Source of the DNA: Sarcocystis neurona
Taxonomy: Eukaryota > Apicomplexa > Conoidasida > Eucoccidiorida > Sarcocystidae
DNA length: 64,000 nucleotides
Direction of reading: 5' to 3'
Assembly: GCA_000727475.1 (NCBI GenBank)
Contig: KL647290.1
Span: forward strand, 1,362,910 to 1,426,909
Notes under the pieces: generated by a model
What the model was told of the DNA's origin: nothing
The model's input: the letters and a program-made list of their open reading frames with translations, nothing else
Databases searched by the model: none
Program-made: the position numbers and the translations under genes
Shown: piece after piece, positions 10,502 through 23,002 of the stretch
Position numbering within the stretch: the first letter of the stretch is position 1
How the letters are laid out: each line of letters begins with the position of its first letter

Positions 10502-13088
10502 ATGGTTCAACAGTTGCAGTTATCAGCCTCCATAGGTTTTAATGGCAGCGTTACCAACGGGCTGCTTTTCAATCCAGATCGCGTGTCAGTTTCATATGGA
10601 ACTGGGTCCGCAGTCGTTATACGAAATTTGGTGTCGAACGATCAAATTTTCCTTCACGGTCATGACAACACCGTTACTTCCATTGCATTGAGCCCTACGG
10701 GCCGCTACCTTGCTTCTGGACAGCATACGTATAAAGGTTTCATTGCTGATGTCATCCTTTGGGACCTGAAATTCCACAGCGAAAGACGGCGCCTACGGTG
10801 AGTGCCTTAAGGCTATTTTTCATGTAAACCGCCTCGTCTGTCATTCAACTTCAATAGCTTTTCGCTCTTTCGAGGTCCTTCCGTCAGGCTACACAAGGAC
10901 TCGATTCAGGATGTATCGTTCTCCTGCGGCGAAACCTACCTCGCCACACTCGGCGCCAAAGACGCCAACGACCTTGTGATATGGGACGTTGGGAGCGCCA
11001 CAGCGATATGTGGGGCATCGGGTCCAGGCGGGCCTGCTACATGCATACGCTTCTTCAACAAGTCCGAAACACATTTTCTCACTGGTGAGCACTGGGCCAT
11101 GTGGCAGGCCCTCCGTACGCTGAGGGGGAGGCATCTTCAGCTGTCGCGACGGAAGTCGTGTGAACTGAGTCGTTTTGTGTTCGCCGCACTGCTGTTATTT
11201 GCAGCCGGTTTATTCCACGTTAGAATATGGCATCTTGATATTAGAACAAAGAAGCTGAAGACAAATAACTGCAATCTTGGCAAGTTGCGTCGCATAGTTC
11301 AGTGCGTCCAAATAACCCCCGATGACGAAACAGCATACTGTGGAACGTCATCAGGTAAGAGCATAGAAACGGAAGGCAGTTCTTTCCAGCAATCAAGTGA
11401 ATACATGTTCACCTGCGTTACGCTCGCCTCTGGTCCGTGGCCCGTTCATAACTCTTCCAGGCGATATTCTTGAAATAGCGCTGGACCGGGGACTACTCAA
11501 GCGAGCTGGGCCAGCGTCCAGCGTATTACCCCAGGGCGTTACAAGCATCGCGCAACTACCGGATCGAACATTGCTAGTGGCAACAGGGCAAGGCGTAGTT
11601 GCTCACTTATCAGAGTCGCTAGTGCTGAATGGTTTGTGTAACGTCTTCGGAGGCGTCACCTCCACGGTAGTCTCTCCGGATCCGCTCTATGTTCTCGTCG
11701 GCACAAAGGCCGGCAACATTTACTCAGTCGAGGTAGATTCACTGACACCAAAACTTCTGTTGGCAGCTCACACACACCCAGTTCGAGGGGTTGTTTTTCC
11801 CCCACAGTCATCCAGCGTTTTTGCCACCGCGTCCGTGAATGATGTCCGGGTCTGGGATGCAAGGACATGTCGAGAACTAACACGATTTGGCGTGCCGCAA
11901 GTCGAGTGCTTCAGCATCGCCTTTATGCCGGATGGTACTTCAATAATATCGGGTTGGTCCGATGGGGCTATACGGCTGCTGCTTCCGGAATCTGGTGCCG
12001 TGCTCTGTGCCATTAACGATGCTCACCGTGATGGTCCCACATCCCTCGCGGCCACCCATGATGGTAAACGTGTAGTAAGCGGGGGGATGGCTGGAGATGT
12101 TCGGGTGTGGTCTGTAGATGAGGCAGTTCCCAGGATGTTGGCCAGTTTAAAGGAACACCGCGGACGGGTGACCGCTGTGAAGCTGAGAAGAGGCGATACA
12201 CACGTAAGTGGTTCTCCTTTGGTGCTATTGCTGTAACCACGATGGCACCAGATATACTGTTTTCTAAAACGGAGGCCAGGTATCTTCCCCACGAGGGAAA
12301 GCGCGGCAGTGCTCTGCTGAGGAGTTTGCGCCTGCAGGCGATTACAGCCTCCGCTGATGGAAGTGTTATAGTGTGGGACCTGGGCACCTACACTTCTGTA
12401 CTGTCCCTAGCGGAAACAACTACTTTCAAGGTAAGCAATGTGCACGGAGGTTGGGGAGCCAAAGGAATTCGTGCATGTTGAGATCCGTGCCATTGTGCCT
12501 AATTCGAGAAGTTGCATGCAACTTTAAAGAAGCAAAAACGTAAAGTGCTGGCAAACCGAATGATGTTCTTCCAGGCTATCGAATTACACATGGATGAGAT
12601 TCATCTTCTAGCCACCGGAAGCGATAGGAAAGTGCATTTCATCGATACCTGCGATGGCGTAGAGATGCGCGCCCTTGATGCGTCCGAATTCGGGGAGGTG
12701 AACTGTCTTGCAGTCACTAACAACGGCAAATATTTTCTCTCTGGTGCGTGCACTACAATTATCCTACCAGCTGGCCAGACAACACTATTTTACGCCTTAG
12801 TTCGCACCCAGCCATCTCTTTCGTGGCTTACTACTCAATGTCGTCTTACAGCCGTTAAGGACACGATGCTTTTAAATGTCACTGATTAGTGTCTCGTTTG
12901 AATGCTACTATATAGGTGGCGATGACAAGGTACTAAAAGTATGGAACTTTGAAACGGGAGACTGCGAGTGGACGGGAACGGCGCACGCAGACAGCATCAC
13001 GTGCTGCTGCATCAGTCCCGACCAGCATACAATTATAACCGCCGACGACAAAGGAGCACTCTTCCTCTGGAGATTTCCCCAATCATGA
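10502..13088 (+). CDS. CFAP52: CFAP52 (WDR16), WD40 flagellar doublet-microtubule protein, seven exons
   Basis: A microtubule inner protein of axonemal doublets. In coccidians only microgametes carry flagella, so expression is probably limited to male gametes. I read seven exons with every phase consistent: 10502-10797, 10888-11084, 11205-11354, 11461-12203, 12338-12430, 12575-12743 and 12916-13088. They give 606 residues, against about 620 in the human protein. Order and wording follow CFAP52 throughout: LHGHDNTVTSIALSPTGRY and GFIADVILWDL near the N-terminus, LVIWDVGSATAICG, VRIWHLDIRTKKL, DILEIAL, HPVRGVVFP with VRVWDARTCRELTRF in the middle, ISGWSDGAIRLLLPESG, RVVSGGMAGDVRVWS, ITASADGSVIVWDL, and SGGDDKVLKVWNFETGDCEW near the end. 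WD40 repeats run through two propellers. It lies about 400 bp downstream of the surface-antigen gene on the same strand. Confidence 0.95.
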
Positions 13089-16000
13089 ACAAATGACACT
13101 TGCTACATTGTTGTGCATGGTATCGGATGTCTGACTTCGTATTCCATCGCTAGTTTGAGAGTGAAAACCTCAGCCACGGAGGGGTGCGCGTGTCGTGACG
13201 CTCTGGGCACCACGTCCCGTGGGCAAGCCTTGGCTTGATGTGATGACTACTGGGTGCGATGCCACCTGAGTGCCATTTTGTGGAGGCTGTTGGCCATTAG
13301 CTAACAGGCCGCGGTCACACGGGGTTTCAACAAAAATACGAACCATGTAGTCTGCTGACAGTGTCTGATCTATTCAACCACTCGTGTATTCATCTACGAC
13401 ACGCGGCGGTGCTCCCTCCTTTGCGAAAGTCAGTGTAGACTACAGCAAGTTTCCCCTGCTCTCTTGTGACGCGCTCGTCGCAAAAACGCAGCGGGGACGC
13501 CAGTCTCATTTTTTGTCCTAAGTGTTTCCTATCCTTCACGCTGCAGGTACTTACCCTGTTTTTCTATTTGTTCTGGAGGTGTTTGTACAACAGTTGACCT
13601 ACCTCGACGCGACAATTCCTCCATTCACTACCACATTGGATCTGGCTGTTATTGTGGCCTCAAAGCGTGTGGGCAAGTAAACCACCTGTCCTTGGTTTCC
13701 CAGGAGTACCACGATCACATTCATAGATAACTCGGGTCGGAACCCGATACGGCGGTTGTAGGGAGGTCTGGTACGGAACGTCCTCGTCGACCGCGCTCCA
13801 AGCGAACCACGAATAGACAGCGGTTCCATCGTCTACGCAGGCCGCGGCTGCCACTACCAAAAACAGCTAATTCATGGAAATGTGCGCGACTGCTCCGAAT
13901 CCCTCAGGGAGTGTGGGCGTGGAGCCTCAAAGCTACGGATCGGTTACCGATCCAAGGGGCTGTAGCCCCTTGGATTGCCTGGTTGTACTACGGGGACGGG
14001 GGAAGTATTACCAGTATTACAAACGGACTGCCAAGGGGTGTCTAGCACGTAGGCCAAATTCGTACAGCATGTCGGCAGTCCCTTCTAAGTCCTCTATCGT
14101 CTTGCGGGGCACATGATCAACTTCGCAACCAGGTAGCTCGAAGGGCTTGCAGCTGGAAGTCCGTGGAGCATAACTGTGTAGTTGACGTAACATTGTTGAT
14201 AATTTCGCGCAGCGGCCGCATCGCGGCCTGCAGTATATAAAACAAGACGTCCACGTCAGGTTCAGGTTTTAACGCCCTGTAGGGCGCCTGTGAAATATTC
14301 GATGTACGTAAGGCGCACGGGGACTGGGGAGGCAGAAGTGTCACGGCAGACTAACGACTACGCTGCTCCAACTTCGGTGAAGAGTAGTACTTTACAGTCT
14401 GTGTACAGGGGCAATCACCACGTAAGAGCGACGTCCATCGCGCAGCCGGACAGCACGGTTCTCCATTGAGGCGACCGTGGTGACGGGCGTTTGTCGCGGC
14501 GCAAAGGCATAGACAGCCTGCGATGCGAACATGGCACATTGCATATTCATGTATGCGACTCCAATGCTAAACTAAAGGATCTACTTAGTAAAATGGCGTG
14601 ACTGACGTACTTAATAAATCCTGTGTAGACGATAGTCTGTGTTTCGCATTATTTGAATAGCGCAGGTAAGTATACCGCCAAATTGCGTACAGTGTCTAGG
14701 CCTGAAAGTCAGCACCTTATACCAGGGGATACAGCTGTCGCTTGAGTTGTCTGGTGCCGACTTCCGGTCGGCCAGTCTAAGTTTCTGGAACAGCAGCCAC
14801 CCGTATGTGTCTTACTCACGTACAATGTTGTATCGATTTTCTTCTGCTGTCTTATTGCATCTGTGTATGAGTGTACATACAGTTAATATATGCTGGATAT
14901 ATGTGTAGGCAAGGCTACTGCAAGAGCAAAATCGCCACATACAGCAACCGTTTTCCCTAGCGATACCTGACGTGCCCCTCTGTGTGCAGCACTGCTTGGG
15001 TGAGTGGGTGCGCGCGTACGTCGATGTACCAGAAATCACGTACAATTTTTCTCCATGCAGACCGCGTAGCAGGGCCACTTTGGAAACGTACAGCCGCCCA
15101 GTTCTCTTGAGGCGTAACCAGTTACTATCGTCCGGCGAAACTTCTGAGAAGCAGCAGCGGTCGAAAAAGACCACCTTTCCCCTTTTGAAGTGTCGCTCTG
15201 AAGGTCGCAACTACTTCGTGCATGTGCACCCAGCGTGCGCACGCTGCTGCCGCGCTGCGTATTCGGTGCTGGTGTACATGAAGGCTTAACGCGCTGCCCT
15301 CGTGTTCGCACAGTCACACCTAAGTCCCTTTACGATTCATATGGCCTTTACACGGGTCCAACAGTCAGCCAGCGCTAGGCCTACATCCGTAGCGGCACCT
15401 CACTGCAATAAACTGTCACGTCGGCATTATACGAGCTTCGCAAACGGAATTCGAGCGTAATGGAAAACGTTGGGATACCACGAATAGCAGCGGGAACTCA
15501 TGCGCAAGCGGGCTTGCAAGCCGTTTGTGAACACTGAAGAGCAGCTTTCCGCGCAGTTTTTGCCAGCTCTCCACCTGTATTTGGCCAACAGTCAATGTCT
15601 AAGCTGTGGGGCATTTCCACCATGGGTTTTCTAGTGTGGCTCCGTATAATGGTGAGCGTGAAGTCGTCTGTTGTGTAGGGGGTGGATACGTGGCATTGGA
15701 GGGGTCGCCGGTGTCTTTTCCTGCTGAAAAGCGCGAGCTGCACTAAGTCTTGATATGCCGAACGAGGAATTCCGAGGATACAGTGATACACGTTTCCTTC
15801 TACAGTCGCTGAGCGCTGTCACGAAGTTCTCCCTCCATTCTTCGTCTACGCCACCGCCGTTTGTGCATCCTTTGCCCATAATGAAAAGACAATTACTCTG
15901 CCGGAGAGCCGTGCCACGAAGCTCGACATCTTGCTGCCCTACGCCCGAGCTGCCCTCGAGAAGTGTGCACCGCAGACGTTGACTTGGTACTTGTCCTCTT

Positions 16001-16177
16001 CCTTTCGTGCTCTCATTAAACAACCAGCATATCAGTTTTCAGGGACCGCAGCTCAATTAAGCGTGTGCAGATTCGAGGGGAGGAGCCTAAGATCAGCGCC
16101 TGTTAGCGAAGACCTGAATTCGGGTCGATAGCTAAACTGACGGGAAGAAAGCGTACACAGGCCCTTCCGCAGGCACC
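13089..16177. other. Stretch with no recognisable gene
   Basis: This intergenic region lies between the CFAP52 gene and the phosphodiesterase gene. Open frames of 60-130 codons occur on both strands. The plus frame at 14972-15289 is mildly protein-like and the minus frame at 15631-16023 is similar in length, but neither has a domain or splice pattern I could connect to a neighbour. The promoter of the phosphodiesterase gene should lie near the end of this stretch. Confidence 0.4.
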
Positions 16178-19100
16178 ATGTGGTTTGAACTCTGCAGAAG
16201 CAGTGATGGTCATGTCCGCGTTCCGAGCCTCTGGAATCACATCAAGCAGAACAACAATGTCCTGAAGGTGTTTTTCCCAGAAAGTCACCTGCCGATGCAC
16301 CAGCGGCTACATTTTTTCTGGAGGATTTGTCGATTTCTTGTCATGGTGCTAATCCTCATTGCTGCAAACACCTATACATTTACGTGGGGACTTGTCGACG
16401 TGGCCACTATTTTATCCTACCGGTGAGTGGCCCTCACCACCGTTGTGGTGCCGGCTTCCGCCCACGTGCAACACGTGTTTGCGCACGTCATAATACCAGA
16501 CAACAACCATGCCCCGTAGGCCACACAGCGCTACAAACCACTGTACAGCCAGCATCATTTGTGCGGACTGCCCAATAGCGGCGTTTTTTACGTTCCAGCT
16601 GTTGCACTCTTTTTGCACTCGAGCCCCCTAGGGAAGCCCACTGACGTTCAAGGTAGTCTTTACTAGAGCGCCGCCGCTACGGTACTGTGTAAAGCACACT
16701 CACCGCTGTCAAGGTGCAGTGCGCGCGGTTGTATGTAGGACGCCTCTTGCGTTTTAGTGATTATTCGTGACACGTTTCTTTGACACTACTACTGCCCGCC
16801 GCACTGGCTCAGTAGGTACGTATCTATGTGGTACCTGGCGTCAGTTCGGATTCGTCAACTTAGAAGTGATTGAATCCAGTTGCTGGAAGCGTGCAGGGGC
16901 TTCTCCAACCATAACGGAGAGAGCTCCTTTTAAGACAGACGTAAATTATACCCACCTTTGACTGCATCGTAGTTTTCAGCATCAGCAGCACCAGCTGCGC
17001 TTACTTGATGTACATACGAGACCGCCTCCTCCGACGCAGTACCCAGCGTCCCACGTGTTCTGTATAATACGTGTGTGTTTGGCACACGTGATGGAAGATC
17101 AAATATGACGGCCTGTGCTGCCTCTTTTCTCAGATCGCGCTGCTTAGTAGCCTGTACCCAGGCTGGTTTTCCAAAAGATGGCTGTCAAACAGTTACTGGC
17201 GAAGTCGTCAGTTACCGGGGCAACGTTTACGACAAATTTTTCAAGTTCCCCCGCCCCGTCGGAACATCAGCCTCTACCTACACAGGCGCTTACATTAGCA
17301 CTTACAATGAGTGCATGAATTTCGCCTTGCACCCTTCCGATGCTCTGTGGCAACACTTTTACTCCGGCTTGCTCCGACACTTCATACTGCAACAATCCTA
17401 CGAGAAAATATGCGACATTTTGGGACCACAGTCCCTTTTCTGCGACAACAGGGTATTAAGACTGGCGTGTGATAGCCCGCGAAGTAGTTGCGCCACAGCT
17501 TTAACGTGGTGATAGGTGCACTGTACTTCTGCACCGCAGACGTAGTTTGATCTTCAAGACCCTGAACAATGGGAAACAGGGTCACGACCATGCGTGAACG
17601 ACCGAAGACCACTTGTATCTAAGCAGTTCCGTCGGTGCCGAACACGAAACGCACCTGTGAATGGTGCTGTCGTGTCATGCAGGAGAAGCGGTTGCACACG
17701 TGCTTCACAGGATGCAAGCGCCCCGAGGATACGCCTGGAACTGGCTACGCGGTCGATACGAGACCGCCTTGTACCGCGGGAGGGGAAAAAGTAGCACCCC
17801 TTTTCTGTGTTTTTCCTGAGGACGTTGATGCTGACACCTTCTTCAGTGGCGTAACTGGTGCCACCTGTGTCTTTCCTTCTACGTCTCGCCCAGTTGGTGG
17901 CACTTACAGAAGCCCGTGGCCGACAGCGCCAACGCTGTGCGTCGGCGCCGCGCAGCTGTTGATTACTGTACTCGTTGCGACGTTCTTCGAGTTCATATTT
18001 GACTGTCTTCTTCTGAGCATGTTGAATACGCGGAGTGAACTTGTAGAGGACTCACTCCTGATGAGGAGCCGAAAATGCTGGTATTTATTCGTAGCAAGTG
18101 CAATTGTGGGTGCGGCAGGCGCGTTGCTGTACAGTTCAGTACCTGTAGTCCAAAAGCTACATATGGAAGAACCTTTCATGTACTCTTGCCTGCTCGCCTT
18201 CGCTGGAGAGCAGGCGCTTTTTTTTATTCTTCACCCAGTAATATGGTGGGTAATTGTGAAGCGATGCGGGAGCCTTCAGGTGGCGGGAGCCCAAGAGTAT
18301 GACGAGGACTACTTAAATATTTTTACCGAGGAGACATCCCTCCTAGAGTCGTGCAGGGCACGTTTAGCGGACGTTGTCGGCTCGACATTATTTACAAAGG
18401 CATCCTTGTGCCTCTTGCTGCTGTACACGGTCTGCGCGTTGCTGGAATATCTGCTGCTTAACGACGTCACGAGCTACAACATAGCTCGGGTTCCGAACTT
18501 CGACCTGGTATGTGATACCTTTGGCTTGCTGAGACTGTGATGAGAAGCCCGACTTACAGCGCAAGTTAGCGAGTTCCACATATTCTGTTTCCTTTTAAAA
18601 AATGGTCTTCATATTTGATGGCTTATGCCACATTTCCACGCAATGAGGGAATCCACGTAAAGTCTTCTTTACGCCTCACAGTCGAGATGGAACTCTTGAT
18701 CTTTTCTTCTTCAACCCAGGCCAAAGTTGTCGCGCGGCTGGTGGACATCGCCTTCGTCGTCCTATTTACCTTTGAGCTGCTACTTAAGCTCACCGCCTAC
18801 GGGTTTGCGTATTTGAAGGCCCCTGTGGAGCTTTTTGACTGCGCAGTACTATTAACAGGATTCGTGCTGTTTGCCGCGGGCCACTATCTCGTGGGTGTTG
18901 GTACGTCAGTCACGGTGTGTCAAAGTTCGACACGTCTTCCGAATAACATATGACTTGGGAAATACTCACCAGGAGGTCGCGCCAACGACCGTCGCAGAGT
19001 GTACGCCCGGGCGAATGCACCTTGCCTACGAAGGGAGAACTCGTGCGGAATCACTCTCAGTGTGAACCCAAGAGACATGCATAAACGGTGGTTGTGCAGG

Positions 19101-22100
19101 AATATAATGGAACATCGTTTTGCTTACAGGTGTGCTGAGGATTCTTCGTCTACTCGATGCCCTCTCCCTATTGCGAGACTATTCCGATTCTCCGAAATCA
19201 GACTTCATCGGTGACAAGCCCACCGCACTCGAACGAGCCTCTTCCTTTCTTGAAAGTCTGCTGATAAACGTGCATGTTCCTAAATACTTCAAAACGGAAC
19301 TCGAATGGGTCTGGCAATGCATAGTATCAAACAAAGTGTATGAGTCACAAACGGTAGAGACGGACGACGATGGACCTCCTCAAGTAAGCCGTCTACCAAG
19401 CTAGGTGAACTGCCTACAGACACTGGGTGCAACGGTACTCGTTCCTCTATGTTGAGCGATAAACAAGCATGCGGTGTAAGAGCCATGCTGGTGGCTTCGG
19501 TGATGAACAAATCATGCGATGTAGGAGCCAAGTGGTTGGCTTCGTCCCCTCAGCGGCGCGGGCGGCTGCGCTTGCGCGGTTAGTTCGGGCAGGACCTGTA
19601 TGGGGAAGTACGGGCATCAGTAACATGACGACACACGCGCTACCGATAGCGCAGTCGCTTTTTTTCAGATTGTCTTGTCTTCAAATTTCGATCCGCACTC
19701 CACCGAAAATAGTTCAGTACTGATGCAGGAGGAGCTTGCGAATCCTACATATTTTGTCGTACAGATCGCATGCATATGCACGGATATTCACGCGTACACA
19801 CATTGCAGGACCAAGATCAGTCGTCCCATCCGGCTGTATTGTTGGAGCCGCTCTTGTGCAGGCCGTCCACGCCCCTGTTGAGGTAGTACAGCGCAGGACC
19901 CAGTCCATTGCTCGGTCTTCCCGAGCTCAACCCAGGGCTTCTAAAATATCTTACACCACATCGAGCGCAATTTTTGACAATTACAGCCAAGGCAAAATCA
20001 CTGGTCAGACGCTTGAAAATTTGCGCCAAGCCGACCCAAAAATGATGGAAATGGCATTGTACAAGTCGCAAACGAGGAATCTTGATCCTCTCAGTAAGAA
20101 CAATTCCCTCCATAGTGTCGGTGGGCGTCCCCGCAACAGCTCACCCCAGCGCATCTGTTTCTGCTCGGCGTGTGACTGGAGCATTCCAGTATACTTTTCA
20201 GCACTGCAACCAACGCGACATGGCTCAACAGAACAGCACCGCAGGATTTGCTCACTATCCACGTTTGCAGTCCACACTGACAGCTGCCTCTCCGCCGTCA
20301 CACGAAAGGGTTCTCTGCGTGACAGTGAAACTCCACATTTTCTCTAACGAGTGCAACATGTCAGTCATTTTTCCTCTTTAGCCCAAGGTGGCGGCGTGTT
20401 GAAGCCGTCTGCTTCCATGTTCGCAAAAAGCAGCAAGTCCGGAGGAATGCAGTCCGCGGGATCTACTCGGTCTCTGCGGGTCAACAAAAACAGGCAACAG
20501 ATTGACGTAATGGGGATTTTGTACCAATGGCTGCAGATTACAGGTTAGGCTCTTTACAGAGGCTCCAGAAGGGCACTACTGAGACTACACATCTGCAGGC
20601 GTCAGCGCCGTCGGGTTATGGCCGTAACACAGGCGCTGTCAAGCTCACAGAGGGGCCATCGCCTCAAACTTGGAAGTTACACGATTGGCTAAGATGGTGC
20701 AGACCTCTCTCCGGCAAAGACGATGTATGGAGCCCTCCGGCTGCGCCATAGGGACACGAGCTCACCGTATTTCCCGTTCCCGAGAGACGGTTGAATTCCC
20801 TTTTCTCGAACGCATCTCAGGCGCGGAGGAAGAGCAGGTGATGGAAGCATTGAGGTCCTTTGATGACTGGCAATGGGATGCACTCCACGCAAGCGAGGTG
20901 TGCGATACTAATCTTCTGCCCATCATCTTCACACGTTCTCTTGCAACGTGGCCGACCTTAATGATGATGTAAGTCTGCAACCCAAATGGTTAAGTTTTGA
21001 GAAGCAACAGCCTTTACGGAGTGCATCTAGGGCTTTTCAGCCCTCTCAGCCACTCCACATTCGATCAAGACGCTGTGACGTGCCGCTCTTCACGCCGCAA
21101 AATATGCTGCTGTAGGAATGCCGTGTTTCAGTTATACCACTGGTTCCTAATTTTCCAGGTTTCCTTTTGACTTGGGACGCATGTTCGATTTTGCGAAGGT
21201 AGTACAAGTCTCTTTTCAGAAGAAAGTGAAGTTCCACTGCGCCGCCCACTCGGCGAATATGATTCAATGCACGCACTATTTTTTGACGGCGGGGAAAATC
21301 GGACAATACTTTAGTAAGCTTCCAGTCGTGAGCCGTGGCACCAGCTGGTATCTCCCAACCTTCGTGTACAGCCTTTCGAACTTGTGCTTCATTTCTTTCC
21401 AGCGACCAAGGCGTGTGATCACGCTGGCTCTCCTCGCGCTTTCTCCTCGTCTCTTCGTGGGAGGTCTTTGATTAGTCCGTTTTGTGCTACAGGTGTCCTA
21501 AAGGATCTTGTGCTCAGTGGCTCTACAACACTGTTGCCCTGCTCGTACTCTCGCTGCATTCCTGAACGGGTGTGCGTTTGAAATGTTTTGCTACAGGCGA
21601 ATACGACGTGTTCCTTTCCCTCTTTTGTGCGCTAGTGTGTCACTACGGGCATCCTGGTGTGACAACTAACTTTCTGATCAAGTCGCGCCATCCGCTCGCA
21701 ATTCGGTACAACGACGTGGGTGTCAACGAAGGCTACGTAGCTTCCCAGATTTCTGCTCTACTCCAAAAGGAAGAGTACAATTTCTTCGGTGCGGAGGAAA
21801 GAAACGCAGAACACGGCCAGTGAAGTGGGATCACTCACACAGGCGCAGCGTTTCTTCAGAGGACTTTTTAGCCCAGAAAATTTTTAAAAAGGCACAGCCG
21901 CTCTTTTCTAGTGCTTTTTTGTAAGGATAGATTATCTCGACAAAGATGATGTAAGACTGGCACTCGTGATAAAGACAAGAGCGTAAGGATACAAATATAT
22001 TTACGATACCCCTCCCAGTCCAGCGCAGGAATGAGTCGAATTCCAGTATAGGTGTCGCCTGCTGCTGGCAGCTTCCACGGTCCGGCAAGTCACACGCGCC

Positions 22101-23002
22101 AGAGCGGTTCCTGCCCTCCTCTTATCTGCCTTTTCCTGCCCCTTTCTGGAAGGAGAAATGGAATCGCTGCGGCAAGTTTTCCGCCTTCATATGATTGACA
22201 TCATACTGAGCTTTGACATTTCACAGTCGGCTCATTTGGTGGCGATTCTCCGCGCAAAGGTGGCGGTCAAGTTTAGCGCATCCGTGCGCACAGACAAGCA
22301 GCTTCTTTTAACGATACTGCTGCGAGCAGCTGGTAAGCGACGGACAGAGCTGGATCTTCGAAGTGAAACTAGGGACACTAATGTTGATCGAGTAGAAACC
22401 GTGAAATCCTGGGTAAAATCACAACGAATGCTCCGACAAAGTTCGTGGTCTCATGGTAGCGACCTCTGCAGGTCATATGCGTGGGACACTTGTGCTTTTA
22501 GCCGCGGAGTTATTCTTCTAAACCCATTTACGAAATCGTGAATACAGACCTCCCTGTCAACACGAAGTTCCTGCTGTCCTCCGGAGAAACATTCCTTCAA
22601 CACGCACGTGCCTGTCAACACGAAGTTCCTGCTGTCCTCTAAAGGAACATTCCTCCAACACGTACCTTGCTTGTGCACGGCATATCCTTGACCCTCACAG
22701 AGTACAACTTCGCGGCCCGCCCGGGGTCTCTTTACATAAACTGGAAGGATCGGCTTTTGGAAGAATTCTTCTACATGGGAGACACAGAAAAGCAGTTAGC
22801 GTTGTCGGTGACGCCCTTCTGCGACAGGGAGCTGACGAACGCGCATAAGTGTATTACGGCGTTCATGGAAGTTGCTGTAAAGCCTCTCATGAGCGTGCTG
22901 GTACTGGGTCTCTGCCCGCAGCTACAATCCGACATCCTGGAAACTCTTGATGCGAATCAAAAGAACACTGCACAGAAAGTGGACCCTCGCGATCGATTTT
23001 AG
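16178..23002 (+). CDS. Voltage-sensor-like membrane protein fused to a degenerate cyclic-nucleotide phosphodiesterase (about 14 exons)
   Basis: The gene encodes about 1,170 residues. Phase-consistent exons: 16178-16422, 17134-17452, 17683-18507, 18720-18900, 19130-19383, 19669 to about 19760, about 19809-20093, 20382-20543, about 20651-20968, 21159-21313, 21493-21516, 21597-21788, about 22153-22332, 22701-23002. The end of exon 6, the start of exon 7 and the exon 8/9 join do not resolve in phase. Hydrophobic segments lie in exons 1 and 3. Exons 4-5 read like S2-S3-S4 of a voltage-gated channel: LFTFELLLKLTAYGF, VELFDCAVLL, then VLRILRLLDALSLLRD. No pore follows. Exons 9-14 form a class I PDE domain: VKFHCAAHSANMIQCTHYFL, CHYGHPGVTTNFLIKS, IDIILSFDIS, and WKDRLLEEFFYMGD with LSVTPFCDREL. 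The Asp of the HD motif is missing, HN is HC, and the later metal Asp reads Glu, so catalysis is doubtful. Apicomplexan PDEs commonly have multi-pass N-termini. Confidence 0.82.
19462..19549. repeat. 44-bp tandem duplication in a phosphodiesterase intron
   Basis: A segment starting AACAA-CATGCG, with GTAAGAGCCA or GTAGGAGCCA and a shared GGTTGGCTTCG/GGTGGCTTCG end, is present at 19462 and again at 19506 with substitutions. It lies between the exon ending at 19383 and the exon starting at 19669, so it is intronic. Confidence 0.8.
22553..22668. repeat. 58-bp tandem duplication in a phosphodiesterase intron
   Basis: Two copies starting CCTGTCAACACGAAGTTCCT begin at 22553 and 22611, differing at a handful of positions. 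They lie in the intron between the exon ending at 22332 and the last exon at 22701. Confidence 0.9.

Noticed and set aside
14972..15289. A plus frame of 105 codons as a first exon of the phosphodiesterase gene
   Set aside because: No donor in a phase that fits the exon at 16178, no domain and no conserved motif. The ATG at 16178 with its own membrane segment is a sufficient start.
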